Below, piece by piece: positions 16,581-25,598 of a stretch of 64,000 bases of DNA (positions within the stretch are counted from its first letter, which is position 1; each line of letters starts with the position of its first letter). A program made the position numbers and the translations under genes. The notes beneath the pieces are model-generated. The model had not been told where the DNA came from. It did no database searches and saw only the letters and a program-made list of their open reading frames with translations. Source of the DNA: Clostridium sp. CMCC3677 (GTDB taxonomy: Bacteria > Bacillota > Clostridia > Clostridiales > Clostridiaceae); contig NZ_JAMQHS010000006.1 in assembly GCF_023845585.1 (NCBI RefSeq), positions 230,142 to 294,141 of the forward strand. Reading direction: 5' to 3'.

Positions 16581-18804
16581 TTTCAAGTTCCTCCTTTGAA
16601 AGTTGTGATAAAGCAATTTGCTTATAAACCTCACAGGATTTTAATAATTCTTTATGAGTTCCTTTTCCTACTATTTTTCCTTCATCTAAAACAATAATTT
16701 GATCAGCATTTAATACTGTACTAATTCTTTGAGCTACAATTAAAATAGTACCATCTTTTATTTGTTCATTTAATGCCTTTCTAAGAACTATATCTGTCTT
16801 ATAATCAAGAGCAGAAAAACTATCATCAAATATATATATTTCTGGTTGCTTTGCAATTGCCCTTGCTATTGATAATCTTTGTTTTTGTCCTCCTGATACA
16901 TTGTTTCCACCTTGAGAAATTGGACTATTATATGTGTCATCCTTTGCTTCAATAAATTCAGTAGCTTGTGCAACTCTAGCTGCATTTATCATTACTTCTT
17001 TTGGAGCATTTTCAGCACCATATTTAATATTTGATTCTATTGTTCCTGAGAATAGCATTCCTTTTTGAGGAACATATCCAATTTTATCTCTTAAATCATG
17101 TTGTGTAACATTTCGTACATCTATGCCATCAACTATGATCTCTCCTTCAGTTGTATCAAAAAAACGAGGTATTAAATTAACCAATGTTGTTTTACCGCTA
17201 CCTGTGCTTCCTATAATTGCTGTAGTTTGTCCTGGTTTTGCAGTAAAATTAATATTACTTAAAACATCTTCTTCTGCATTTGGATATCTAAAGTTAACAT
17301 TCTTAAATTCTACATAACCTTTTTTATTATACTCAAATGATTTAGCCGATACAGGATCTTTTATAAGTCCTTCTGTATCTAAAACTTCTGCAATACGCTT
17401 TGCTGATACTGCAGCACGTGAAATCATAATTGATATCATTGAAAGCATTAAAAATGCCATTATAATTTGCATTGTATATTGAATAAATGCCATTAAGTCT
17501 CCAACTTGCATTGTTAAATTTTCTATTTTACTAGCACCAACCCATACAATTAAAACTGTGATTCCATTCATGATAAACATCATTGCAGGCATCATACAAG
17601 CCATTATCTTATTAACAAATAAATTAACGTCTGTTAACTCCTTATTTGCTTTATCAAAACGTTCTTCTTCATGTTTTTCTGTACTAAATGCACGTATTAC
17701 AGGAATTCCTGTTAAGATTTCTCTAGCAACTAAGTTTATTTTATCAACTAATTTTTGTAATTTTTTAAATTTAGGCATAGCTATTGCAAATAACACACTT
17801 ACAAGACTTAATATAGACAGTATTGCTACACCAATGACCCAAGACATTGTACTATTGGTGTTTAAAACTTTTATAAATCCACCTATCCCAAGAATTGGGG
17901 CATATAATACAAATCTAAGTACCATTACTGTAAGTATTTGAATTTGTTGAATATCATTAGTACAACGTGTAATTAATGATGCTGTTGAAAAATCATCAAA
18001 TTCTTTATTTGTAAATCCAACAACTTTCTTAAATACACTGCTTCTTAAATCTCTGCTAAATGCAGCTGCAACTCTTGAAGCTATCAATGTTACAAGTATT
18101 GTTGCCATCATGCTAACTAATGCAAATCCAAGCATTTTTGCTCCAGATGAGAATATATAATTAGTTTGGTATTTATCCATATTAACACCAATTTTAGTAT
18201 ATTCATTTTTCACAAAAGAAACTGCCATTTGATCAATGCTACTATCATCTAACTTACTAAACATTTCATTCATGCTTGATGTTATTTCTTTAAATTGTTC
18301 TTTTGGCATAACTTTAAATATATCAAAGATATTTGCATCTTCCTTTAATACTCCAGGGGGGAATGAACTAATCATTTGGTTTTCCATAGCCTTAACTTTA
18401 TCTGAATCACTTTCAAAATTAGAAACCATAACCATCGGTTTTCCAAGTATTGAATTTAATTCTTCAATTTTATCTTTATCAATATTTTTTAATACATAAA
18501 GATTTTCTTCTTCTAATAAAGGATATTCTTCATCGGAAGTAGATCCCTTGTTAACCAAGTCATAATTTTCTAGTACTTCTTTATAATCTTTGTCTTCCAT
18601 AAACAAAGAAAGTCTCTCCATTTCACTTTCTCTAATTACATCTGGAGTTATCTTATCTACTCCTCCATGTTGAATACCTACATTAACAATATCAGAAGTA
18701 TATTTAGGTAAAGTCAAATCACAAACTGCTTGCCCTACCAATAAAACTAATATAGCTAAAATAAGCCAAACTGATTTCTTTAAATGTTTTAATAATTTAA
18801 GCAT
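16573..18804 (-). CDS. ABC exporter half-transporter with large extracytoplasmic insertion
   Basis: The 743-residue partner of the next gene. The first membrane helix (about 12-32) is followed by about 170 mostly hydrophilic residues before the second helix near residue 215, so a sizeable extracytoplasmic domain sits between helices 1 and 2. The ATPase domain has Walker A (IGSTGSGKTT), signature NVSGGQKQ and the segment IYIFDDSFSALD, where Asp replaces the usual catalytic Glu after Walker B. That marks a degenerate ATP site, normal in asymmetric heterodimeric exporters whose partner (here with DEATS) supplies the active one. Confidence 0.9.
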   Translation of the reverse strand: MLKLLKHLKKSVWLILAILVLLVGQAVCDLTLPKYTSDIVNVGIQHGGVDKITPDVIRESEMERLSLFMEDKDYKEVLENYDLVNKGSTSDEEYPLLEEENLYVLKNIDKDKIEELNSILGKPMVMVSNFESDSDKVKAMENQMISSFPPGVLKEDANIFDIFKVMPKEQFKEITSSMNEMFSKLDDSSIDQMAVSFVKNEYTKIGVNMDKYQTNYIFSSGAKMLGFALVSMMATILVTLIASRVAAAFSRDLRSSVFKKVVGFTNKEFDDFSTASLITRCTNDIQQIQILTVMVLRFVLYAPILGIGGFIKVLNTNSTMSWVIGVAILSILSLVSVLFAIAMPKFKKLQKLVDKINLVAREILTGIPVIRAFSTEKHEEERFDKANKELTDVNLFVNKIMACMMPAMMFIMNGITVLIVWVGASKIENLTMQVGDLMAFIQYTMQIIMAFLMLSMISIMISRAAVSAKRIAEVLDTEGLIKDPVSAKSFEYNKKGYVEFKNVNFRYPNAEEDVLSNINFTAKPGQTTAIIGSTGSGKTTLVNLIPRFFDTTEGEIIVDGIDVRNVTQHDLRDKIGYVPQKGMLFSGTIESNIKYGAENAPKEVMINAARVAQATEFIEAKDDTYNSPISQGGNNVSGGQKQRLSIARAIAKQPEIYIFDDSFSALDYKTDIVLRKALNEQIKDGTILIVAQRISTVLNADQIIVLDEGKIVGKGTHKELLKSCEVYKQIALSQLSKEELENE

Positions 18805-18994
18805 ATCCTTTTATTCCTCTCTTCTTATGTTGATATTAGATAATTTTTAAGTTAAAAAACTTTATAATACTTATCCAATTTCTAAAATCACTTGATAATT
18901 AACAGACATTACTAACTGATTATTATTTTAAAATTGTCAACATTTATTTACTATGAAAATTATCTTACAATGAAATTCCATCTATGTCAATAAG

Positions 18995-19040
18995 TATTTA
19001 CTGTAAATATTTGTTGACCTTTTTGTAATTAGAATATAAA
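18995..19040 (+). promoter_or_regulatory. Palindrome and promoter upstream of the MarR gene
   Basis: A perfect 15-bp palindrome TATTTACTGTAAATA (18995-19009) sits five bases before TTGACC (19014-19019). TATAAA (19035-19040, 15-bp spacer) or TAAACT (19037-19042, 17 bp) could be the -10 box. The palindrome lies between the divergent exporter and marR genes and is a candidate MarR operator for both. Confidence 0.5.
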
Positions 19041-19092
19041 CTTAATATAAATACAAATATGTAAAATCTGAATGAAATGTTAGGTGATTTTC

Positions 19093-19548
19093 TTGAAAAA
19101 TGAAGATACTTTAGAAATTTTAAATGAATTAATGGATCTATCTGTTTTTATGAAAAAAATGATAATTAGACCCATCGAAACAAACCCAGTGATTAATATC
19201 AGTAGATTACAAATGCAAACATTATGTATCTTAGATAAATTTAATTCTATTAATATGACTAATTTAGCTAAGGAACTTATGATTACCAAGCAACAAGCTA
19301 CTGGTATCGTAAACAACTTGGTTAATAAAGGACACGTAAACAGAGTTGTTAATCCTGAAAATCGTAAAGAAATTTTGCTTAATAATACGGAATCTGGTAC
19401 AAGAACCATTAAAATTATTAAAGATCATATGACAGACAAGTTATATACATATTTCGATATACTAACATCTGAAGATAAGAAAAAAATTATTGAATCTTCA
19501 AAAACAATAAAACACATTATAGGAACAATTGACAAACATGATATGTAA
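19093..19548 (+). CDS. MarR-family transcriptional regulator
   Basis: A winged-helix regulator of about 151 residues with the MarR core: LQMQTLCIL, recognition helix region ITKQQATGIVNNLVNKGHVNRVVNPENRKEILL, and C-terminal dimerisation helices. I choose the TTG at 19093 because AGGTGA lies about 6 bases upstream; an in-frame GTG at 19084 overlaps that site. It is transcribed away from the ABC exporter pair, which suggests that it represses the exporter and itself and responds to an exported compound. Confidence 0.88.
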   Translation: MKNEDTLEILNELMDLSVFMKKMIIRPIETNPVINISRLQMQTLCILDKFNSINMTNLAKELMITKQQATGIVNNLVNKGHVNRVVNPENRKEILLNNTESGTRTIKIIKDHMTDKLYTYFDILTSEDKKKIIESSKTIKHIIGTIDKHDM

Positions 19549-19595
19549 TTAAAATAAGTTTAAATTACCTTTAACAAAAAAAGTAGAAAATTACA

Positions 19596-19635
19596 AAAAA
19601 GACTTCAGCATCTAACTAAGGGGCTGTAGTCTTTT
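19596..19635 (+). terminator. Terminator of the MarR gene
   Basis: AAAAAGACTTCAGC pairs with GCTGTAGTCTTTTT (one mismatch) and the stem runs into a T tract. It lies about 50 bases past the stop codon. Confidence 0.85.
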
Positions 19636-19648
19636 TAACTTTATTTTA

Positions 19649-19710
19649 GGCTATGTTTTAGCAAAGTGTTGATATATGCATAATCAAACTGGATAGAGTA
19701 ATTGAACTTA
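19649..19710. repeat. Single fold-back element end abutting the hypE stop
   Basis: GGCTATGTTTTAGCAAAG... ending AATTGAACTTA matches, inverted, the right arm of the type B element over about 62 bases. The match stops at 19710, exactly at the last base of the hypE stop codon, so the hypE stop triplet lies inside element-derived DNA. Confidence 0.7.
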
Positions 19711-20715
19711 ACATATTCTTGGTAATAACTCTCCTTGTGCCATTTTTAATATTTTGGTTGAACCTAAATCTGTTTCAATGTAAAGATATTTTCTATCATC
19801 TTCTATAACCTCACCAATTATAGCTGAATCTTTCCCAAGTACATTTGACTTCATCACTCTTAATACTTTTTCTGCTTCATTTTTACTAACTATACAAATC
19901 AACTTTCCTTCATTAGCAACATATAAAGGATCAAAACCTAGAAGATCACAAAAACTCCTAACTTCTTCAGTTATAGGTATATCTCTTTTATAAATTTTCA
20001 TACTTTTTCCACTTATGTTTACTAATTCATTTAGGGTATTAGCTAACCCACCCCTTGTTGGATCTCTCATAATTCTAATTTCCTTGGTACATTTAATAAT
20101 TTCTTTAGTTAAAATATTTAAAGCGGCGCAATCACTTATAATGTTAGATTCTACCGACAATTTTTCCCTTTCGTTAATTATACACATACCATGTTCTCCT
20201 ATGGTTCCACTTAAAATTATTTTATCTCCCACTTCTACATTACTACCTTTTAATATATATCCATAACTTTCTATTACTCCAATTCCAGTAGTATTTATAT
20301 ATATTTTATGTCCTCGTCCTTTTTCTACAACCTTTGTATCCCCAGCCACTATTTTAACTTTTGCTTCTTTTGCAGTAATAGTCATTGATTTTACTACCTT
20401 TTCTAAATTCTCTATTTCAAAACCTTCTTCAATAATAAATCCTGCTGTAATATATAATGGAGTTGATCCACTTACTGCCAAATCATTTACAGTACCACAA
20501 ATACTTAACTTTCCTATATCTCCACCTTTAAAAAATATTGGATCCACTACAAAGCTATCTGTTGTTACTGCAATTTTACCATTAAGTTCATTTAATATCG
20601 CTGAATCATTTTGCTTTTTTAATTCCTCAGTATTAAAGTATTTTATAAATATATTTTCTATTAGTTTATTTGTTTCTTCTCCTCCACTACCATGTGCTAA
20701 AGTTATAATACCCAT
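19708..20715 (-). CDS. hypE: Hydrogenase maturation protein HypE
   Basis: HypE (335 residues) uses ATP to dehydrate the carbamoyl group on its C-terminal cysteine to the cyanide ligand of the NiFe site. The C-terminus ends LLPRIC with the acceptor cysteine, the N-terminus is LAHGSGGEETNKLI, and the PurM/AIR-synthase-like core is complete (DPTRGGLANTLNEL). The RBS AGGAGGT precedes the ATG. It follows hypD by about 35 bases and is the last gene of the hydrogenase operon. Confidence 0.95.
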   Translation of the reverse strand: MGIITLAHGSGGEETNKLIENIFIKYFNTEELKKQNDSAILNELNGKIAVTTDSFVVDPIFFKGGDIGKLSICGTVNDLAVSGSTPLYITAGFIIEEGFEIENLEKVVKSMTITAKEAKVKIVAGDTKVVEKGRGHKIYINTTGIGVIESYGYILKGSNVEVGDKIILSGTIGEHGMCIINEREKLSVESNIISDCAALNILTKEIIKCTKEIRIMRDPTRGGLANTLNELVNISGKSMKIYKRDIPITEEVRSFCDLLGFDPLYVANEGKLICIVSKNEAEKVLRVMKSNVLGKDSAIIGEVIEDDRKYLYIETDLGSTKILKMAQGELLPRIC

Positions 20716-20750
20716 CTTTACCTCCTAAAAAACAAAGTGGCTACGCCACA

Positions 20751-21842
20751 TTATAAATTTTCATATACTATCCCACAAGTACCCTCACTAGATACCATGC
20801 AAGGTCCTATGGGATTACTTGGAGTACACACTTTTCCAAACAATGTGCAATCTTTTGGTATTTTAATCCCTTTTAAAATTTCTCCACATATACAATTTTT
20901 ATCTGATAAAATCTTCTTTTCTTTTAATGAGAATCTTATATTCGCATCAAAAAAAATATACTCTTCTTTTAATTTATAACCTGTATCTTTAATCTTTCCT
21001 AGTCCCCTCCAAATACTATCCTCATTTATAAAAACGTCTTCTAATAATGATTTACTTTTTTTATTTCCAAATTCTTTAACAAAGGTTTTATAAAAATTTA
21101 TAAAATTATATTCACCTTTTTCCTTCATTATTATTATAGAAAGTATTCCACATAATATATCTATAGCTTTAAAACCACACACTAACATTGGTAATTTATA
21201 TTTCTTAGATAATTCCTCAAAAACTTTACTTCCTATTATTGTTGCTACATGACCTGGACATATAAATCCATCAATCTTTATCTTTTCATCTAAAATTAAT
21301 GTTTCCATTGCATTTGGCATAGTTTTTAAGGAATGTAAAATAGAAAAATTATTAATATTATTACTTTTTGCTTCCTTTAAAGCCAATGCTATTAAAGGTG
21401 CTGTTGTTTCAAATCCTACTGCTAAAAATATTACTTCTTTAGTTTTATTTCCTTGTGCTATTTTTAAAGCATCTAAAGGTGAATAAATAATTCTTATATC
21501 CCTCCCTCTTGCCTTTTCTTCTCTTAGGGAACTTTTTGTCCCTGGAATTTTGATCATATCTCCAAATGAAGTTATTATTATATTTTCTTTCTTGCTTAAT
21601 TCTATAGCACTATCAATGTAATTTTGTGGTGTTACACATACAGGGCATCCAGGACCCGCTATCATTTTCACATTTTTAGGTAATAATTTATCTATTCCAT
21701 TATCATAAATACTTTTTGTATGGGTACCACATACTTCCATTATTCTTATTTCTTCTATTTTCGTTGCTTTTTCTTTTATTTTCTTTATCAACTTAAGAGC
21801 TATTTCTATTTCTTCTGATTTCTTTAAATTATTAATATACAT
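20751..21842 (-). CDS. hypD: Hydrogenase maturation protein HypD
   Basis: HypD (363 residues) is the [4Fe-4S] scaffold on which Fe(CN)2CO is assembled with HypC. It has the signature EVCGTHTKSIYDNG, the segments GPGCPVCVTPQ and FICPGHVATIIG, and the C-terminal cysteines in CGEILKG, CTPSNPIGPCMVSSEGTC that bind the cluster. Length is typical. The start has a modest RBS (AAAGGG). It is separated from hypC by a 225-bp fold-back element, so the hypDE part must be reached by read-through or by its own promoter. Confidence 0.95.
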   Translation of the reverse strand: MYINNLKKSEEIEIALKLIKKIKEKATKIEEIRIMEVCGTHTKSIYDNGIDKLLPKNVKMIAGPGCPVCVTPQNYIDSAIELSKKENIIITSFGDMIKIPGTKSSLREEKARGRDIRIIYSPLDALKIAQGNKTKEVIFLAVGFETTAPLIALALKEAKSNNINNFSILHSLKTMPNAMETLILDEKIKIDGFICPGHVATIIGSKVFEELSKKYKLPMLVCGFKAIDILCGILSIIIMKEKGEYNFINFYKTFVKEFGNKKSKSLLEDVFINEDSIWRGLGKIKDTGYKLKEEYIFFDANIRFSLKEKKILSDKNCICGEILKGIKIPKDCTLFGKVCTPSNPIGPCMVSSEGTCGIVYENL

Positions 21843-21864
21843 ATCATTTTCCCTTTATTAAATT

Positions 21865-22089
21865 CGCTATGTTTTAAAATAGTGTTGATATTCTAGTATA
21901 AGGGCGAACTGGCATTGGAATTTACTTTTTAGAACTCTTAATGAAAATTTGTACAATTAATTGCTTGTCAGCAATCTTTGATTGGGAGCATGCATTAATT
22001 GGACTAAGCTTTATTTTAGAGTTCTTAAAGCAAATTCCCCTGTCCATGAGCTTTATACTACAATATCAACATTCACTTAAAACATAGCC
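21865..22089. mobile_element. Fold-back MITE-like element, type A copy 2, inside the hyp operon
   Basis: A 225-bp copy bounded by the exact 8-bp direct repeat ATTAAATT (21857-21864 and 22090-22097). Its core is almost identical to copies at 7329 and 40727 and has the same orientation (GGCGAACTGGCATTGGAATT... GGAGCATGCATTAATTGG), but the outer arms are exchanged: its left end (TTTTAAAATAGTGTTGATA) is the right end of the other copies, and its right end (CAACATTCACTTAAAACATAG) is their left end. It sits between hypC and hypD. Confidence 0.9.
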
Positions 22090-22134
22090 ATTAAATTATA
22101 TTATGTTACTACAAAATCTTACCTAAGCAAAATA

Positions 22135-22347
22135 TCACATTATTAATGTTTTAAATATTTCTAATATCTCTAAAGCCTCTTCTTCATTCTTTTTTTCTAT
22201 TGCACATCCTGCATGTACTAATACATATTCTCCCTTTTTTAAATCCTCTATCAATTCTATGTTTATCACTTTATTTATTTTTCCAAACTGAATTAATGCA
22301 TCTTTATTATATATTTCTAAAACCTTACCAGGAATTGCTACACACAT
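22135..22347 (-). CDS. hypC: Hydrogenase maturation chaperone HypC
   Basis: HypC (70 residues) carries the Fe(CN)2CO precursor to the large subunit. The protein must begin MCVAIPGKVLE because the cysteine after the initiator is the iron ligand; I therefore take the ATG at 22347, which has GGAGAAGGTG upstream, rather than the longer frame. The YVLVHAGCAIEK segment is typical of the family. It starts 4 bases after the hypF stop. Confidence 0.95.
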   Translation of the reverse strand: MCVAIPGKVLEIYNKDALIQFGKINKVINIELIEDLKKGEYVLVHAGCAIEKKNEEEALEILEIFKTLIM

Positions 22348-22351
22348 ATAT

Positions 22352-24766
22352 TTACACCTTCTCCAATTCATTTGCTATAATAATCTGCCCTATAGATAAT
22401 CCACTATCATTACAAGGTATAATTTTATGAGTTAAAATATTAAAATTATCATCTTTTAATTTAATATATAATCCTTCTAATAGTATTGGATTTTGAAACA
22501 CTCCTCCGCTCAAAGCTACTGTATTTAATTTTTCCTCTTCTCTAATTTTAAGTAAAAGTTCATATGAAAAATCTATTATAGTATTATGAAACTTTAGCGC
22601 TATTTCACCTTTGCGTAAGTTATTTTGTATGTCCATTAAAATTTCTAATATAATTTTATTAGTATTTATTATATAAATTGAATTTTTTTTAATTATTTTA
22701 TATCTATATTTATCTATATATAAAATCTTATTATTTAATGAATTTTTAAAGTCTTCTGCTAAATTTTGTAAATACAAAGCAGCTTCGCCTTCATAATTTA
22801 CAATACCTGTAAAATCTAAAATACTAGCCACTCCATCAAATAGCCTTCCAATGCTAGATGTTAAAGGACAATTAATATTTTTTTCAATCATATTAATAAT
22901 AAAGTTAACAGATTTATTATTAAAAATTTCTTTAACTTTCTGTATTTTATTTATTGAATTATCATATATACTATCAAATATACTATTAAAAAAATTTTCT
23001 TTAAATTTATCATTATTTATATAAGTAAAACCATTTTCTTTACACCATAATTTTTCTTCTTTAAAAGCTTTATATATTAATGAAATACCAATTTTCCATG
23101 GTTCTTTTACTGCTCCATCACCACTAGGTAGAGCCATATATCCAATATGACCAACTCTTCTAAATTTTTTATAATCACATATTAAAAATTCTCCTCCCCA
23201 TAACTTCTTATCTTCTCCATATCCAACGCCATCAAAAGCAACACCAATAACTTTGTTTCTCTCATTATTCTCAAACATACAACTAACTATATGGGCATGG
23301 TGATGATATACCCCCACCATATTGCAATTATTATATAATTTTCTTGTTTTATATTGCTTTTCATCAATAAAATCATTTGACCAATAATTAGGATGATTAT
23401 CGTAAGCAATTATATTAGGTTTAATATTATAGATATTCTGTATAAAATTTAAATGTTTTTCAAAATACTTAATAGATTCAATACTATCCATATCTCCAAT
23501 ATATGGACTAGTAAAAAAATACTCTCTGCAGCTTAAAGAAAATGTATTTTTGAATTGAGAACCTAAAGATAAAATATTATTTTCTAAGTTATATTTATAA
23601 GATAATGGTGCATAGCCTCTCCCTAACCTTATAACCCTTTCCTCATTTAAAATCACAGTTGTTACAGCATCATCTATTGGATTATTAATATCCCTGTCAT
23701 GAATCAAAAAGTAATCACAAATATTTTTAAGATTCTTTACTGCTTGAAAATTATTATATATAATAGGTGCTCCACTTAAATTTCCACTAGTAAAAACTAT
23801 AGTTTCTATCTCATTATCAAATAATAAATAATGAAGTGGACTATATGGCAATACTACTCCTAATCGTTTATTATTAAATGAAATATTATAAGGAAGTAAA
23901 TTATTCTTTTTTTCTAAAAGTAGTATTGGTTTTTTATTCCCAATTAAAATCTTTTCTTCTATTGAATTTATATTGCAATATTTATAAACAACATCTATAT
24001 CCCGCATCATCAAAGCTAACGGCTTACGTTTTCTATTCTTTCTAATTCTAAGCTTTTCTATTGAATCTCCATCCTTACCATTACATATAAGATTAAATCC
24101 TCCTATCCCCTTTACACATATAATTTTCCCCTCTTTTAAATACTTTTTAACTTCCTCTATTTCATTAACATTTTTAATTACTTGTCCTTCATTATTTAAA
24201 AGAGTTAATTGTGGACCACAACTTGTGCAGCATGTTGGTTCTGCATGAAATCTTCTATTTATAGGATTTCTATATTCTTTAGTACATTCAAAACACATTT
24301 CAAACCTACTCATTGAAGTATTCTTTCTATCATAAGGAAGATTATCTATAATAGAAAATCTTGGTCCACAATTAGTACAATTTATAAAAGCATAATTATA
24401 TCTTCTAGAATTGTTTATATTTAACAATTCTTTTTCACATTCTTTACATGTTGCTATATCTGGAGATATTAAAGTAATCTCTTTATTATCTACACTACTT
24501 TCTAGAATTTTAAATTCTTTAAAACTTCCTAATTTTCCATCTTCTATTTTTATTTCATCTATATAGCTTAAATCTGGTGGTTTTTCCTTGATTTCTTCTA
24601 AAAAATTTTCTACATTTTTAGAATTACCTTGAACTTCTATAACTACACCCTTATTAGAATTCTTAACATATCCTTTTAAATTATTATTTAATGCTATCCT
24701 ATAAACGAATGGTCTAAAGCCAACACCTTGTACTCTTCCTTTAATTACAATCTTTTTTCTTATCAT
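22352..24766 (-). CDS. hypF: Carbamoyltransferase HypF
   Basis: HypF (about 804 residues) makes the carbamoyl group that becomes the CN ligands. Domains in order: acylphosphatase-like (about 1-90, KGRVQGVGFRPFVYR), two zinc fingers (about 105-185, four CxxC pairs such as CKEC, CTNC, CFEC, CTSC), a YrdC-like domain (GKIICVKGIGGFNLICNG), and a Kae1-like domain with metal-binding YHHHAHIVSC and VAFDGVGYGED. The ATG at 24766 is my choice; a GTG three codons earlier is possible. Confidence 0.95.
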   Translation of the reverse strand: MIRKKIVIKGRVQGVGFRPFVYRIALNNNLKGYVKNSNKGVVIEVQGNSKNVENFLEEIKEKPPDLSYIDEIKIEDGKLGSFKEFKILESSVDNKEITLISPDIATCKECEKELLNINNSRRYNYAFINCTNCGPRFSIIDNLPYDRKNTSMSRFEMCFECTKEYRNPINRRFHAEPTCCTSCGPQLTLLNNEGQVIKNVNEIEEVKKYLKEGKIICVKGIGGFNLICNGKDGDSIEKLRIRKNRKRKPLALMMRDIDVVYKYCNINSIEEKILIGNKKPILLLEKKNNLLPYNISFNNKRLGVVLPYSPLHYLLFDNEIETIVFTSGNLSGAPIIYNNFQAVKNLKNICDYFLIHDRDINNPIDDAVTTVILNEERVIRLGRGYAPLSYKYNLENNILSLGSQFKNTFSLSCREYFFTSPYIGDMDSIESIKYFEKHLNFIQNIYNIKPNIIAYDNHPNYWSNDFIDEKQYKTRKLYNNCNMVGVYHHHAHIVSCMFENNERNKVIGVAFDGVGYGEDKKLWGGEFLICDYKKFRRVGHIGYMALPSGDGAVKEPWKIGISLIYKAFKEEKLWCKENGFTYINNDKFKENFFNSIFDSIYDNSINKIQKVKEIFNNKSVNFIINMIEKNINCPLTSSIGRLFDGVASILDFTGIVNYEGEAALYLQNLAEDFKNSLNNKILYIDKYRYKIIKKNSIYIINTNKIILEILMDIQNNLRKGEIALKFHNTIIDFSYELLLKIREEEKLNTVALSGGVFQNPILLEGLYIKLKDDNFNILTHKIIPCNDSGLSIGQIIIANELEKV

Positions 24767-24790
24767 ATTCCCCACTTCTTTTTTATATGA

Positions 24791-25132
24791 TTATTCCCCT
24801 TCTATTCTATAAAGTAACATCTCATAACCTGAAATTATTTCACTACTTAAACAATTACACTTAGGACATTTTTTATTTGTAAAACTTATTGAAAATTCTT
24901 GTTGACATTTTTTACAATATGCTTTTGCCTTAATTTCATTTATTTCTAATTTTGCACCCTCACAAATTCCATTTTTACTTAATGCTTCAAATGCAAAAAT
25001 AAGATACGATTTTTCAATATAATAAAATTCTCCTATTTTTAAAATAATTTTAGTCACCTTATTGATATTATTTTTCTTGCAATTATCTTCAACCATATCT
25101 ATTACCGAACTCATTAAAGATACTTCATGCAT
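24791..25132 (-). CDS. hypA: Nickel metallochaperone HypA
   Basis: HypA (113 residues) helps to insert nickel. The N-terminus MHEVSLM gives the nickel-binding His2; this fixes the start at 25132 although the frame extends four codons further. The zinc-binding loop has two CxxC pairs (CKKC and CPKC). It overlaps the protease gene upstream by 8 bases. Its usual partner, the GTPase HypB, is not encoded in this operon. Confidence 0.95.
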   Translation of the reverse strand: MHEVSLMSSVIDMVEDNCKKNNINKVTKIILKIGEFYYIEKSYLIFAFEALSKNGICEGAKLEINEIKAKAYCKKCQQEFSISFTNKKCPKCNCLSSEIISGYEMLLYRIEGE

Positions 25133-25598
25133 AATCCTCACCATAAATCCTTTTAAGTATATTTTTTATTTCATTAAATACTTTAATTGATATATTTAAG
25201 AATTCATTTTTTAAAGTTTTAGATAACTCTAAAGAGAAATCTATATTTTCTATCTCTATACCTATTAAATACCCTTTTACTTCTCTATATTCTTTTCTTA
25301 AAATCTTTAATAAACTTTCATTATGCTCATCTCTACTATTTGTAATAAACCTATCACATTCTTTAAAATCAAAAATAGAAATAACCCCCGGCTTTAATCC
25401 TAAATACGTACTATCAACTATAATAACAATATCTTCTTTGTTTATGCAGTCCAAACAATACATATAATCAGTTTCTCCAATTATAACCTCTATATCTTTA
25501 CTGAGTTTCTCTATTTCATCTTTTATTTTTTCTACTATCTTTACTCCTATCCCATCATCACAAAGGAGTATGTTTCCCACACCAAAAATTTTTATCAT
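25125..25598 (-). CDS. Hydrogenase maturation protease (HycI/HoxM type)
   Basis: A 157-residue endopeptidase that trims the C-terminus of the NiFe large subunit after metal insertion. The start IFGVGNILLCDDGIGVKI is the family signature, with the nickel-binding Asp in the DDG-type motif, and VDSTYLGLKPG supplies the second acidic site; a histidine follows in RDEHNESL. It overlaps the large subunit gene by 4 bases (ATGA) and hypA by 8. The target tail, 14 residues beyond the last His of the large subunit, is visible. Confidence 0.92.
   Translation of the reverse strand: MIKIFGVGNILLCDDGIGVKIVEKIKDEIEKLSKDIEVIIGETDYMYCLDCINKEDIVIIVDSTYLGLKPGVISIFDFKECDRFITNSRDEHNESLLKILRKEYREVKGYLIGIEIENIDFSLELSKTLKNEFLNISIKVFNEIKNILKRIYGEDYA

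Noticed and set aside
17558..17941. A 127-codon plus-strand frame opposite the ABC exporter
   Set aside because: It mirrors membrane-helix codons of the real gene on the other strand and has no start signals or family resemblance.
16573..18804. Exporter subunit read as defective because Asp replaces the catalytic Glu after Walker B
   Set aside because: Heterodimeric exporters normally have one degenerate ATP site; the partner has the intact DEATS motif.
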